Part shown: in pieces, positions 38,924-48,327 of the stretch
Position numbering within the stretch: position 1 is the stretch's first letter
Layout: each line of letters opens with the position of its first letter
Source: Naasia sp. SYSU D00948
GTDB lineage: Bacteria; Actinomycetota; Actinomycetes; Actinomycetales; Microbacteriaceae
DNA: 64,000 bases
NCBI RefSeq assembly: GCF_017916515.1
Contig: NZ_JAFMTA010000001.1
Span: forward strand, 1,725,127-1,789,126
Reading direction: 5' to 3'
Notes under the pieces: model-generated
What the model was told of the DNA's origin: nothing
The model's database searches: none
Seen by the model: only the letters and a program-made list of their open reading frames with translations
Position numbers and translations under genes: made by a program

Positions 38924-40044
38924 GCCCGGACGGCAGGGGACTGCTCGTCCACGAGTGGCTGTCGAAGCACGGGGGGTCAGAGAACGTCTTCGGCCGGCTC
39001 GCGTCGGCGTTCCCGGAGGCCGACCTGCTCTGCCTGTGGAGCGACCGGGAGCCGAGGCTCGAGGGGCGGCCCGTGCGGCAGACCTGGCTGGCCCGGACCC
39101 CGCTGCGGAAGCACAAGGCGGCCGCCCTGCCTCTCATGCCGGCCACCTGGAGGAATCTGCGGGGCGGCGAGTACAGCTGGATGCTCGCGAGCAGCCACTT
39201 GTTCGCCCACCACGCCCGCCTGAGGGCGAACCGCCACGCGGTGACGAAGCTCGCCTACGTCCACACGCCAGCGCGCTACATCTGGTCGCCGGAGCTGGAC
39301 CTCCGCGGAAGCGGACGGGCGGCTCGTGCGGCAGCGCCGGTCTTCAAGGGGATCGACCGGCGCCGCGCCCGCGAGCTGGCGGATGTCGCCGCCAACAGCG
39401 ACTACGTGCGCAGGCGGATCCAGCGCTACTGGGAGCGCGACGCCGACGTCATCCACCCTCCCGTGGACGTCGAGCGCATCCAGTCGGTGAAGGACTGGGG
39501 CACGCGGCTCGATTCCTCGGAGGCCGGTCTCGTCGATGCGCTCCCCTCCCAGTTCCTCCTGGGAGCGTCGCGCTTCATCCCGTACAAGAGGCTCGATCTC
39601 GTCATCGACACGGCGGAGGAGCTCGACGTGCCGGCTGTGATCGCCGGATCCGGGCCGCTCGAGGGCGCCCTCCGGCGTCGCGCGGACGCGAGCTCCGTGC
39701 CCGTCCAGATCATCTCCCACCCCTCCGACGAGCTGCTCTTCTGTCTGTATCAGCGGGCGATGGCCTTCGTCTTCCCGGCGGTCGAGGACTTCGGGATCAT
39801 GCCGGTGGAGGCGATGGCGACCGGAACGCCGGTGGTCGTGAACGCAGCCGGCGGCGCAGTCGAGAGTCTCGGGGACGGCCGCGCCGGGCGCGCCTTCGAC
39901 GAGGCATCTCCGCGGGAGATCGCGGAGCGGGTGCGATCCGTGGTCGCCCTGGACCGTGCGGCCGTTCGCGAGCACGCGCGCCGCTTCAGCAACGAGAATT
40001 TCGATGACGCCATCCGCGGATTCGTCATGAGGCACGTCGCGTGA
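38920..40044 (+). CDS. GT4 glycosyltransferase (WbaZ-like)
   Basis: A 374-residue GT-B enzyme of family GT4. LLVHEWLSKHGGSENVF at the start, YVHTPARYIWSPE in the acceptor domain, then ANSDYVRRRI, FLLGASRFIPYKRLDLVI and AFVFPAVEDFGIMPVEAMATG with the E-x7-E donor motif. The YVHTPARYIW word is typical of the WbaZ/mannosyltransferase branch using GDP-mannose or similar donors. GTG 38920 overlaps the propeller gene stop. The sugar donor is not known. Confidence 0.9.
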   Translation: MSPDGRGLLVHEWLSKHGGSENVFGRLASAFPEADLLCLWSDREPRLEGRPVRQTWLARTPLRKHKAAALPLMPATWRNLRGGEYSWMLASSHLFAHHARLRANRHAVTKLAYVHTPARYIWSPELDLRGSGRAARAAAPVFKGIDRRRARELADVAANSDYVRRRIQRYWERDADVIHPPVDVERIQSVKDWGTRLDSSEAGLVDALPSQFLLGASRFIPYKRLDLVIDTAEELDVPAVIAGSGPLEGALRRRADASSVPVQIISHPSDELLFCLYQRAMAFVFPAVEDFGIMPVEAMATGTPVVVNAAGGAVESLGDGRAGRAFDEASPREIAERVRSVVALDRAAVREHARRFSNENFDDAIRGFVMRHVA

Positions 40045-41174
40045 GCGCCACGGGCAGCGCGCCGGTCGACGCGGGCGCCGCGAGGAGCGGCCGGGCCTTC
40101 CGCGGCGTCGTGCTGAACGGCGCCTTCCGCGCGCAGCGGCTCACGGGGCAGCAGCGCTACGCGACCGAGCTGGCGGCACGGCTGCGCGAGCGCGTCGCCG
40201 CTTCGGGCGAGGGCGTCCGTGAGATCGGTCCGCCGCCGTCGTGGCGCACCTCCCGCTGGCTCTCGTGGCTGTGGGTGCTCACCGCGGGACTCCGCACGCG
40301 CTCCGCGGAGGCTCTCGTGACGCTGACGAGCCGGGGACCGCTCGTCGCACCGCGCCACGTGGTCGTCGTGCACGACCTCTTCGTGCTGGAGCATCCGGAG
40401 TGGTACTCCCGGCTCTACGCCTGGACGCACGCTCCCGTGCTCCGGCTCCAGCTGAGGTCCGCGGCCGCGCTCGTGGCCGTGAGCGAGCCGGTCGCGCGCC
40501 AGGTCGCGGACGTCGTCGGCGGGGACCGTCCCGTCCTGGTCGCCCCGAACGCCGCTGCCGACTGCTTCCGCGTCGACGGCGAGTCGGTGGGCGTGCTGGA
40601 GCGGTTCGGGCTGACCGAGGGCCGGTTCCTGCTCGCGGTCGGCAGTGCCGACCCGCGGAAGGGTGAGGACGTCCTCCTCGAGGCCTACCACCGGCTCGAG
40701 CCGTCGCTCCGGGAGCGGATCCCCCTCGTGCTCGCGGGCGGAGGCAGCGACATCTTCCGAAGGGCTGGAGGCGTCGCCCCGGCGGGCTCCGGGGTCCGGC
40801 GGCTGGGCTACGTCAGCGACCCCGAGCTCGCTGCGCTGTACCGGAGCGCGGCGCTCGTCGTGTTCCCCACCCTCGCCGAGGGATTCGGCCTCCCCGCAGT
40901 CGAGGCGATCGCCTCCGGGGCGAGGCTCCTCACGTCGGATCTGGAGGTTCTGCGGTGGGTCTGCGGCGACCTCGCGACCTACTTCCGCCCGGGGGACGCC
41001 ACCAGCCTCGCCGCCGAGCTCGACGCTCTCCTCCCCGCCGGCCCGCTTCCCGCTGCCGACCGCGCCGCGCGAGCCGCCGAGATCCGCCGGCGATTCGACT
41101 GGGACTCGAGCGCGGCAGTGGTCCAGGAGGCGGCGCGCGCAGCACTCGGCGCGCGGCAGGGAGCGCTCCGGTGA
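40041..41174 (+). CDS. GT4 glycosyltransferase
   Basis: A 377-residue GT-B transferase. FRAQRLTGQQRYATELAARL, HVVVVHDLFVLEHPEWYS, FLLAVGSADPRKGEDVLLEA and VVFPTLAEGFGLPAVEAIASG (in part) show family GT4 with the E-x7-E donor site. It follows the previous GT with a GTGA overlap and likely adds the next sugar of the repeat unit. The start is GTG 40041. Substrates are unknown. Confidence 0.92.
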   Translation: MSATGSAPVDAGAARSGRAFRGVVLNGAFRAQRLTGQQRYATELAARLRERVAASGEGVREIGPPPSWRTSRWLSWLWVLTAGLRTRSAEALVTLTSRGPLVAPRHVVVVHDLFVLEHPEWYSRLYAWTHAPVLRLQLRSAAALVAVSEPVARQVADVVGGDRPVLVAPNAAADCFRVDGESVGVLERFGLTEGRFLLAVGSADPRKGEDVLLEAYHRLEPSLRERIPLVLAGGGSDIFRRAGGVAPAGSGVRRLGYVSDPELAALYRSAALVVFPTLAEGFGLPAVEAIASGARLLTSDLEVLRWVCGDLATYFRPGDATSLAAELDALLPAGPLPAADRAARAAEIRRRFDWDSSAAVVQEAARAALGARQGALR

Positions 41175-42517
41175 CCGGACGGCGGAGAGGCCCGGTCGAG
41201 AACGTGCCCGACGTGGCGCTCGTCGGCAGCGTCCGGCGCGCGTGGACGCCCCTCGGGCTCCTGCTCGCGATCCCGGCGCCCGCGCTGTTCGCGACGATGC
41301 TGATCCCCGCGGACACCTTCGCGACGCTGTGGGGTCAGGCGCACTTCTTCCGGGCCCCCTACGACGGCTACGCGATCCTCAACCTGACGCTCGTCCTGTT
41401 CGTCGCGTTCGTCCTCCAGGGCCTCCTGCGCCGAACCTTCGCCGTGTCCGTCTCTCCCGACCTCGCGCGACGAATCAGCCGCGCGACCACCGTCCTCGCG
41501 GTTCTGACCTTCGCGGCGTACGCGGCCTGGATCCTGATCGCGCTCATCCGCGGGCTCACCCTGGACGTCGTCATCGCCATGCTCCAGGGGCAGCCGGCGG
41601 CCATGTACGTGTTCAAGCAGGACCTCCTCGTTCCGGTCAGCGGCGTGACGACCTGGACCCAGCTCGGGCCGGTCCTGCTGTCGCTCCTCATCATCGAGGG
41701 GAAGGTGCGGGGGAGCTACCGCCGCCGGGTGATCCTGGCCCTGCTCGTCCTCGTGGTCCTCCGCTCCTACTTCAACTCCGAGCGGCTGGCCCTTGTGGAG
41801 GTCGTGGTCGCGGGACTCATCACCCTCGCCACCCTCGCCCCGACCCGCACTGCGAACTTCGACCGGGTGAGCGTCGCCGCCGGCGCCTACGCGACGGGCT
41901 GGGCGGGCCTCGCCGTGTTCTTCGGCGCCTGGGAGGCGTCGCGATCCTGGGCGTACCACGCCTCGTCCTACCAGGGCACCCTCGTCGACTTCTCCCTCCA
42001 GCGGATGTTCGGGTACTACGCGACGGCGTTCAACAACGGCGCCCTGATGACGTCGGTCTCCGCTCCTCCCGACCTGCTCGCCGTGTTCCCCGTGCTGGGC
42101 CTCGTTCCGCAGCTGGGCGAGCGACTGCAGTCGTCGTCGTCCATCAGCTACCTCGAGGCGCTCACGCAGCAGTCGAACCCGGAGTTCAACAATCCCTCGG
42201 GGCTGCTCGTCGCCGACGCCGCCTTCGGCCCGATCGGGGGAGCGGCCCTCGTCTCCCTGACGGTCCTCGGGGTGATGCTCATCACGGTGCTCGCGTCGTC
42301 GGGCAGCGTGGCCGGCCTGGTCGCCTACTCCTCGACAGCGGTCGGCGTGCTCGAGCTGGCCCGGATCTACTACTTCGGCGACTCGCGCTTCCTGCCCGTC
42401 GTGATCGCCCTCGTCGTGCTGGCGCTGTACCTCCGCCGCGAGAAGCCCGCGAAGCGGGCGCGACCGACACCGAGGACCGGACGGCTGCCGGTCCTGGGCG
42501 GCGCCTCACGGACGTGA
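41171..42517 (+). CDS. Wzy-like polysaccharide polymerase
   Basis: A 448-residue membrane protein with about ten to twelve helices and a large loop (FGAWEASRSWAYHASSYQGT through QLGERLQSSSSISYLEALT) between helices in the C-terminal half, the typical layout of Wzy polymerases. A histidine and several arginines in that loop are the usual candidates for catalysis. Sequence similarity is low in this group, so the call rests on topology and on position between GT genes. GTG 41171 overlaps the previous TGA. It should polymerise lipid-linked units on the outer face. Confidence 0.78.
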   Translation: MTGRRRGPVENVPDVALVGSVRRAWTPLGLLLAIPAPALFATMLIPADTFATLWGQAHFFRAPYDGYAILNLTLVLFVAFVLQGLLRRTFAVSVSPDLARRISRATTVLAVLTFAAYAAWILIALIRGLTLDVVIAMLQGQPAAMYVFKQDLLVPVSGVTTWTQLGPVLLSLLIIEGKVRGSYRRRVILALLVLVVLRSYFNSERLALVEVVVAGLITLATLAPTRTANFDRVSVAAGAYATGWAGLAVFFGAWEASRSWAYHASSYQGTLVDFSLQRMFGYYATAFNNGALMTSVSAPPDLLAVFPVLGLVPQLGERLQSSSSISYLEALTQQSNPEFNNPSGLLVADAAFGPIGGAALVSLTVLGVMLITVLASSGSVAGLVAYSSTAVGVLELARIYYFGDSRFLPVVIALVVLALYLRREKPAKRARPTPRTGRLPVLGGASRT

Positions 42518-43638
42518 CCATGAGGATCCTGTTCGCGAGCCACACGTTCGACGGCGGTCCCTTCAAGGTCGGCAGCCACCACCTCGCGGCCGGGCTCGCC
42601 GCGCTCGGTCACCACGTCGTTCACATCAGCACCCCCGTCTCGCCTCTGCACGCCCTCGGCGCCGGCTCCTTCCCGGATCGAGCCCGGCTGGCGGTCCGCG
42701 GCCTCCGGGTGACCTCGGACCGGCTCGCGCACCTCGTGCCCGCCCAGCTGCTTCCGCTGACCAGCACGCGAGCCGATGCGCTCGCCATCCGCAGCGCGGC
42801 CCGTCCCTGGTGGGGATCGGTGACGCGCTTCCTCGGCGGCGAGCCGGACGTGCTCCTCATCGACCAGCCCAAGCTGCTCGCGCTCGCCGCGCTGTTCCCC
42901 CGAGCCGCCGTCATCACCCGGGCCACCGACCTGCCCGCGTCGGATCGGGAGGCCGAGGCGTTCCGACGGTGCGCCGTGATCTCCCGCGGACTCGTCGCCA
43001 CCTCGGCGCTCGTGGGGGAACGACTGCGGACGTGGGCGACGGGTGTGCCGTCCCTGGTGCTGCGCAACGGCGTCGACCTCGAGCACATCGAGTCCGCCCC
43101 TGCGAGGGACTGGAGCGCGCGGCGTGGTGTCGTCTACGTCGGGGCGCTCGACGAGCGCTTCGACTGGGAGAAGGTGGCGGCGAGCGCGGAGCTGCTGCCC
43201 ACGGTGCCGTTCGACCTCTGGGGCCCGGCGACGTCGGCGCCGATCGCGCTGCCCCCGAACGTCGGGCTGCGCGGTCCCCTCGACTACGCCCTCCTTCCCC
43301 GGGCTCTGGCAGGCGCGCGCGTCGGACTCCTCCCGCTCACGGCGGCCCCGTCCAACGAGGGCAGGAGCCCGATGAAGCTTTTCGAGTATCTGGCGGGGGG
43401 CCTCCGCGTCGTCGCGTCCAGCACCGCGACCCTGCGAGGGATCGGGTGCGCCGACGTCTCCCTCACGACGTCGGCCGCGGGGTTCGCCTCGGCGGTCCGA
43501 GCCGCGCACGACCTCCTGCCGACGGGTGACGGGGCAGCCCTGGCGCGATCCTTCTCCTGGTCCGGCAGAGCGGCGGCCCTCGACGAGTTCGTGAGGAGCG
43601 TCGTGCCGGCGCCCGAGGCCCAGGCGGCCCGCTCGTGA
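42514..43638 (+). CDS. GT4-like glycosyltransferase
   Basis: A 374-residue GT-B transferase. MRILFASHTFDGGPFKVGSH, DVLLIDQPKLLAL, GVVYVGALDERFDWEKVAA and SPMKLFEYLAGGLRVVAS (with the Glu of the donor site) resemble the TuaH/GT1-like glucuronosyl group of GT4. GTG 42514 continues the GTGA overlap pattern; ATG 42520 is an alternative only two codons later. It is the third GT of this operon. Confidence 0.88.
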   Translation: MTMRILFASHTFDGGPFKVGSHHLAAGLAALGHHVVHISTPVSPLHALGAGSFPDRARLAVRGLRVTSDRLAHLVPAQLLPLTSTRADALAIRSAARPWWGSVTRFLGGEPDVLLIDQPKLLALAALFPRAAVITRATDLPASDREAEAFRRCAVISRGLVATSALVGERLRTWATGVPSLVLRNGVDLEHIESAPARDWSARRGVVYVGALDERFDWEKVAASAELLPTVPFDLWGPATSAPIALPPNVGLRGPLDYALLPRALAGARVGLLPLTAAPSNEGRSPMKLFEYLAGGLRVVASSTATLRGIGCADVSLTTSAAGFASAVRAAHDLLPTGDGAALARSFSWSGRAAALDEFVRSVVPAPEAQAARS

Positions 43639-44168
43639 GCAGGAGACGGCTGTGGAAGGGGCTCGTCCAGGACCTGTGGGCCAACGGCGTGGTGGCCTCA
43701 CCGCTGGTGCCCTACCCCGCGAAGTTCCTCCTGTTGCGGCTGCTTCCCGGCTTCCACCTGGAGCGGGCGAACATCCACCACGGGGTCCGCTGGTGGGGGA
43801 GCGGGCGCGTGGTCCTCGGTGCGCGCGCCTTCATCAACCGGTACTGCACGATCAACCACAGCGCCGAGGTCCGGATCGGCCGCAACGCGACACTCGGTCC
43901 GGAGGTCCTGCTGATCACCGCGTCCCACGACGTCGGGGATGCGGCCAAGCGCAGCGGGCGCGACTACAGCGCGCCCATCCGCATCGGTGAAGGGGCCTGG
44001 CTCGGTGCCCGCGTGACCGTGCTCCCTGGCGTCGCGATCGGCGAGGGGGCGGTCATCGCCGCCGGTGCGCTTGTCCGCTCCGACGTCCCGCCTCACGAGC
44101 TCTGGGGCGGCGTGCCCGCCCGGAGGATCCGGACGCTGTCGCCCGAGCAGACGCCGGCGGCCGGCTGA
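43635..44168 (+). CDS. Left-handed beta-helix O-acetyltransferase
   Basis: A 177-residue hexapeptide-repeat acetyltransferase of the WcaF/maltose acetyltransferase class. FINRYCTINHSAEVRIGRNA, LLITASHDVGD with the catalytic His, IRIGEGAWLGARVTVLPGVA and VWGGVPAR-like ending ELWGGVPARRI are the usual features. It probably adds an O-acetyl group to the repeat unit. GTG 43635 overlaps the GT gene by four bases and closes the operon that begins at 34791. Confidence 0.9.
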   Translation: MSRRRLWKGLVQDLWANGVVASPLVPYPAKFLLLRLLPGFHLERANIHHGVRWWGSGRVVLGARAFINRYCTINHSAEVRIGRNATLGPEVLLITASHDVGDAAKRSGRDYSAPIRIGEGAWLGARVTVLPGVAIGEGAVIAAGALVRSDVPPHELWGGVPARRIRTLSPEQTPAAG

Positions 44169-44181
44169 CGGAAAGAGCGGG

Positions 44182-45234
44182 TCAGCGAGTCTCCGCCGCC
44201 GCCCGGCACGCCCCGACGAACGTCTCGACGTTCGCGTGGACCGTGAAGAGCTCGAGCGCCCGGCGGTGCGCCGCGGCTCCCAGCCGGGATCGCTCTGCGG
44301 GATCGGTCAGGCGCGTGAGCGCGGCCGCCAGCTGCGGCACGCTCCCGGGCTCCACGAGGAGACCGCCCGCGCCGACCGCCCAGCCGAGCGGCTCCACATC
44401 GGACACCACGACCGCGGCACCCGCCATCATGCCGTCGACGAGCTTCGCGGGCAGCTGCCCGATGGACCACGTGGTGCGCAGGGAGGGGATGACGACGATG
44501 TCGGCGGACTCCACCAGGCGGAGGCCTTCCGCGAACGAGGTCTGGCCGACCCACCGCTCCCACGGCCGCGCGTCCGCGGGCGCCCGATCGGTGACCGTCA
44601 ACATGACCCCGGCGCCGGCCGCTGCCGCGACGGCCGCGCGGAGCACGTCGACCCCCTTGTGCGCCCGGTTCGTGCCCACGAACACGACCGAGGGCTCGGC
44701 GGATGTGTGCACATGCGGGGCCGCGCTCGGCTCCCGCACGTGTGGAATGACGGCCCCGCCGTAGATCCTCTGCAGGTAGGGGTTGCTCACGATCCGCGGC
44801 ACCCGCAGGGCATGGCGGTGCAGCCTGGCTGCCTGGGCCATCGTGCGGGGCTTCAGCATCCACTTCGCCGCCCGCTTGACCGGGGTGCGGCGGGCGCGGA
44901 CCGCCTCGAGGTCGGGGTCGTCGATGTCCACCATGACCGGGACCCCCGCCCGGTCCGCCGCCTTCCGAGCGAGGCCGAACGACGGCGGGAGCGGCTTCAC
45001 CGCGATGACCAGGTCGGTGCCCGGAAGCAGCTTCGCGAGAGCGGGAGCGGCGGGCTCCGGAAGAGCCGAGCAGACGGCTGCGAAGGGGGTGCCGTCCAGC
45101 GGCGCCCAGATGCGGGCGCCGCGAGGTGCGACGACGCGAGCATCCCACCCTGCGGCCTGCGCGAGCAGCCACAGGCAGTACGTCCGCCCCAGGGAGTTGT
45201 GATCGAGGTCAGGGGTGACCAGCAGCAGCCTCAC
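44182..45234 (-). CDS. GT4-like glycosyltransferase
   Basis: A 350-residue GT-B protein. MRLLLVTPDLDHNSLGRTYCL, MVDIDDPDLEAV, SVVFVGTNRAHKGVDVLRAA and PAKLVDGMMAGAAVVVSDVE, with the C-terminal E of the donor motif weakly kept, fit family GT4. It is the last gene of a minus-strand operon with a flippase and an unusual GT-like gene. It starts at GTG 45234, overlapping the flippase gene by 26 bases. It converges on the acetyltransferase gene, with only 13 bases between stop codons. Confidence 0.85.
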   Translation of the reverse strand: MRLLLVTPDLDHNSLGRTYCLWLLAQAAGWDARVVAPRGARIWAPLDGTPFAAVCSALPEPAAPALAKLLPGTDLVIAVKPLPPSFGLARKAADRAGVPVMVDIDDPDLEAVRARRTPVKRAAKWMLKPRTMAQAARLHRHALRVPRIVSNPYLQRIYGGAVIPHVREPSAAPHVHTSAEPSVVFVGTNRAHKGVDVLRAAVAAAAGAGVMLTVTDRAPADARPWERWVGQTSFAEGLRLVESADIVVIPSLRTTWSIGQLPAKLVDGMMAGAAVVVSDVEPLGWAVGAGGLLVEPGSVPQLAAALTRLTDPAERSRLGAAAHRRALELFTVHANVETFVGACRAAAETR

Positions 45235-46462
45235 GCGACGCCTCCTCCTCCTGTTCTCCGGTCCGCCGAGTCCGCACGCGCAGCAGGATGGCGCCGGCCT
45301 GCACGAGGACCACGGCCGCCTCCCCGACCGCGAGTCCCGCCGCCGCTCCGGACTCGCCGAACATCGCCGACAGCGACAGGATGGCGACCACCCCTGTCGC
45401 GGCCCCGGCGAGTGTGCTCAACAGCACGTGCCGGGTCAGGCCGAGCGGGACGAGGATCAGCCGGCCGGTCGCGGTGTTCGCGGCGACGGCGAGGTAGGCG
45501 AGCCCCAGGTAGACCATGGTCGCAGGCTCCGGTGCGAGATCGGGACCGAACAGCAGGGCGGCGACCGGTGGCCCCACGAGCGCGAGGCCCGCGAGGCCCG
45601 ACGCCCCGAGCGCGACATGGGCGGCGAGGGCGTAGAGCATCCGGCGGGTGAGCCCCTGCGGGCGCTGCTCGGCTACCCAGGCCTGCAGGGAGTTGCTGAG
45701 CGCCTGCACCGCGAGCAGGCCCAGTCGGTAGATCTTCTCGCCGGAGGAGTAGCCGGCGACCGCCGAGGCGGGCGAGGTGACGCCGAGCAGCGCGACCGAG
45801 GTGCTGGAGTAGGCGCTCGCGGCGACCACCGTCGAGGCGGACACCCAGTCGCTTCTCAGGGCGGCGAACGCGTTGCGCCGGAGCAGCCGCCGCGACAGCC
45901 GCCCGATGCGGTGGCTGTAGGCGATCACCCCGCCGACGGTCGCGAGGGCGAGCAGCAGGGGGTAGAGCAGCAGCTCGCCCGTCAGCGGGATGAGGACGAG
46001 GAGCGCGGCGACCGCGATCGTGCGTGGCAGCACCTCGTAGCGGGCGATGTAGGAGGGCCGCCCCAGCCCGATCGAGTACCAGGCGGGAGAGAGGCCGCCG
46101 AGGGTGAACGCGACCGCGACGGCCATCGCGAGCCCGTCCTCGCGGGCGGTGAGGGCGCCCGACACCCAGGCGGCGATCGGCGAGACGACGATCAGCAGCA
46201 GGAGGCGCGAGAGGACGCTGTCCGCGTAGAGCGCGGGCCGGTCCTCGAAGGCAGCGCGCGCGAGGCGCGAGGGGCCGCTGAGGGTCCACCCGTACGACAC
46301 CACCACGCCGGCGGTCATCCCGACGCTCTGGCCGATCGAGACGGCCGTCCACCCGTCGACGCCGCCGGTGCGCGCGACGAGCGGCAGGAGCACGAAGGGC
46401 GCGAGAGCGGAGAGCAGCGGAAGGCCGGCGAACCCGGCCAGCCGGCGCAGGACGCGTCTCAA
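45209..46462 (-). CDS. Wzx-like flippase (MOP superfamily)
   Basis: A 417-residue protein with twelve to fourteen membrane helices and little loop sequence, the usual build of O-unit flippases. LLPLVARTGGVDGWTAVSIGQ, SSGEKIYRLGLLAVQALSNS and the repeated gain of Pro/Gly breaks are Wzx-like. The start is TTG 46462, whose bases overlap the TGA of the upstream gene (TTGA); other starts would cut into the first helix. It should carry lipid-linked repeat units to the outer face. Confidence 0.85.
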   Translation of the reverse strand: MRRVLRRLAGFAGLPLLSALAPFVLLPLVARTGGVDGWTAVSIGQSVGMTAGVVVSYGWTLSGPSRLARAAFEDRPALYADSVLSRLLLLIVVSPIAAWVSGALTAREDGLAMAVAVAFTLGGLSPAWYSIGLGRPSYIARYEVLPRTIAVAALLVLIPLTGELLLYPLLLALATVGGVIAYSHRIGRLSRRLLRRNAFAALRSDWVSASTVVAASAYSSTSVALLGVTSPASAVAGYSSGEKIYRLGLLAVQALSNSLQAWVAEQRPQGLTRRMLYALAAHVALGASGLAGLALVGPPVAALLFGPDLAPEPATMVYLGLAYLAVAANTATGRLILVPLGLTRHVLLSTLAGAATGVVAILSLSAMFGESGAAAGLAVGEAAVVLVQAGAILLRVRTRRTGEQEEEASREAAAGHP

Positions 46463-47490
46463 GCGATCGGATCGATCGAGTCGAACCCTCGCCGGCCGTG
46501 CACGAAGATCGCCTCGGCCTCCCGCCGGAACGTCTCCCGCTCGAGCGAGATCTGCCTGCGGTAGGGGTCCTGACGCGCCTGGCTGCCTGCGGGGTCCTCG
46601 AAGACCCACTCCAGGGCACGGATGCTGGACTCGAGGATCCGCTCGTCGGGCTCGATCTTGTGCGCCATGGGGATGGGGACGTCCGCGTAGTAGGCGCCGG
46701 AGCCGCGGCGCGCCACAAGCGTCACGGCCCCCGAGAGCGCGGCCTCCCGCGGCATCCGGTCCTTGCCGGGGTGGTAGCCCAGGTCGAGGTAGACCGCGCT
46801 CCGGCTGAGCGCCTGCCGCACCTCGCCCGGGCTCATGCCCTGCAGCGGCACGTAGGTCGGCTCCCGGAACCGGGCCTGAAGGGCGCTCGTCACCGCTGCG
46901 GCCTTCTTGGGGTTGAAGGCCACCGTCATGCCGCGATCGAGGATCGGGACCGCGGCCTGCGGAAGCGGCGCCACCGTCGTGTAGTCGCTCAGCGCGGAGG
47001 GCCGGATGCCGAGCGTCGAGTAGAGGAACGCCCACGCGTAGTGCGACTGCGCGAGGTTGCCGATCGACCGGACCAGGCGGAGATCGCCGGCGAGGCGTCG
47101 CTTGAGTCCGCGAGCGGCGGTCTCGAGCCGTCGCGACAGGGGAGTCCGCTGGTTGAGGCCCGCAGGAGGAGCGATCCGGGAGCGGAAGAGCGGCGAGTTG
47201 TCGATGCTCAGCCACCAGCAGAAGCGGTCGGCGCGCGTGTAGGCGTGCAGGTGCTTCAGCGCGTACTCGGAGGCCACGACGGCGCTGCCGGGAGCGTCCT
47301 CCGCGCGCGGCCGCTCCGGAGCCCCGTAGCTCGCGAACTCGGGGACGCGCTCGAGGTGCTCGGTGCCCGGCCGCGGCACCAGGTACGCGTCCTGGCCCAG
47401 CTCCCGCAGAGTCGACACCAGCTGATGCAGCGCCTCGGGTCCTCCCGTTCGGACCCCTCGGGGGTAGAGGACGTAGATCTCCCGAAACAT
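46459..47490 (-). CDS. Glycosyltransferase-like protein, family uncertain
   Basis: A 343-residue soluble protein. MFREIYVLYPRGVRTGGPEA at the start resembles a GT4 N-terminal loop (GG after the first strand), and AALSGAVTLVARRGSGAYY with YLDLGYHPGKDRMPREAALS near residue 255 resembles a donor-binding region in which the E-x7-E motif is modified (REAALSGAV). I cannot place it in a known family with certainty. GGAGAAGG lies before ATG 47490; TAAGCT (47527 to 47522) is the likely -10. It heads the operon with the flippase and the GT4 gene. Confidence 0.6.
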   Translation of the reverse strand: MFREIYVLYPRGVRTGGPEALHQLVSTLRELGQDAYLVPRPGTEHLERVPEFASYGAPERPRAEDAPGSAVVASEYALKHLHAYTRADRFCWWLSIDNSPLFRSRIAPPAGLNQRTPLSRRLETAARGLKRRLAGDLRLVRSIGNLAQSHYAWAFLYSTLGIRPSALSDYTTVAPLPQAAVPILDRGMTVAFNPKKAAAVTSALQARFREPTYVPLQGMSPGEVRQALSRSAVYLDLGYHPGKDRMPREAALSGAVTLVARRGSGAYYADVPIPMAHKIEPDERILESSIRALEWVFEDPAGSQARQDPYRRQISLERETFRREAEAIFVHGRRGFDSIDPIA

Positions 47491-47605
47491 GCCTTCTCCG
47501 CGCTCGTCGGCCGACCGGAAGAGCTTAGCCGCGCGAATGATCACCGACGGACCGGCGGGCCGCGGGGGAGCGGGTCGGTCCGGGCCCGGTCGATAGGCTC
47601 TTCCG
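47491..47605. promoter_or_regulatory. Divergent promoters; leaderless phosphatase transcript predicted
   Basis: TAGGCT at 47594-47599 (TANNNT) ends seven bases before the G of GTG 47606, which has no ribosome binding site, so a leaderless mRNA is predicted, as for GTG 25913. On the minus strand TAAGCT (47527 to 47522) serves the gene at 47490. Confidence 0.5.
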
Positions 47606-48235
47606 GTGATGAATCGCGACGAGCCGGACCCCCGACAGCGGAGCGAGTTCTCCATTCTCACCGTCTGCTCCGGCAACCTCTGCCGGTCGCCGCTCGCGGA
47701 GCAGCTGCTTCGCGCACGGCTCGCCGACGTGCCGGGCGTGGTCGTCGCGAGTGCGGGCACGGTCGCCCGGGACGGGGACGCGATGACCCCCCAGGCCCAG
47801 GCGCTGAGCCGCCGCTTCGGCGGCGACCCGAGCGCCCACGCGGCGCGGTACCTCGTCGAGCCGCACGTCGCCCAGGCCGGGCTCGTCCTCGCCATGGCGC
47901 GGGAGCACCGCGCGCAGGCCGTCACCCTCCATCCGCGCGCCTCCCGACGCACCTTCTCCCTGCGGGAGTTCGCCCGGCTCACGCACGGCCTGACCGCGGA
48001 CGACCTCGCGCGCATCGACGCCCTGCCCGGTCCGGCGGCGCGCCTGGCCGCGCTGGTCGACGCCGTGGCGGCCAAGCGCGGCTTCGTGGAGATGCCCGAG
48101 GACCCGGCCGACGACGACATCGTCGATCCCTACCGTCGCTCGGACGCCACCTACGAGCGCTCCGCGCAGCAGCTCGTTCCGGCGGTGGAGCGCGCGGCCG
48201 CCGTGCTGCGCCGTGCTGCCGTCGGCGCGGCGTGA
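47606..48235 (+). CDS. Low-molecular-weight protein tyrosine phosphatase
   Basis: A 209-residue enzyme of the Wzb/LMW-PTP family. The P-loop VCSGNLCRSPLAEQ has the nucleophile Cys21 and Arg27 (C-x5-R), and DPYRRSD near residue 172 supplies the general-acid Asp. It is longer than the usual 150-160 residues, with an extra segment around 115-160. Such phosphatases remove phosphate from BY-kinases; two kinases (36515, 57532) are in the window and no other phosphatase is seen. GTG 47606 is predicted from the leaderless promoter; ATG 47609 is the next codon. Confidence 0.92.
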   Translation: MMNRDEPDPRQRSEFSILTVCSGNLCRSPLAEQLLRARLADVPGVVVASAGTVARDGDAMTPQAQALSRRFGGDPSAHAARYLVEPHVAQAGLVLAMAREHRAQAVTLHPRASRRTFSLREFARLTHGLTADDLARIDALPGPAARLAALVDAVAAKRGFVEMPEDPADDDIVDPYRRSDATYERSAQQLVPAVERAAAVLRRAAVGAA

Positions 48236-48327
48236 GCTGACGGCACACGACGCCCACTCCGACGACTGGCGAGGCCGGGGCCGCGAAGCCCTGTGGTACG
48301 TTCGCGAGCAGCTTCGAAGGGACCGGA
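48236..48327 (+). promoter_or_regulatory. Promoter of the DUF6492 gene
   Basis: TACGTT at 48297-48302 (TANNNT) is followed by a GAAGGGAC ribosome binding site about six bases before ATG 48328. Nothing else is seen in the gap. Confidence 0.4.
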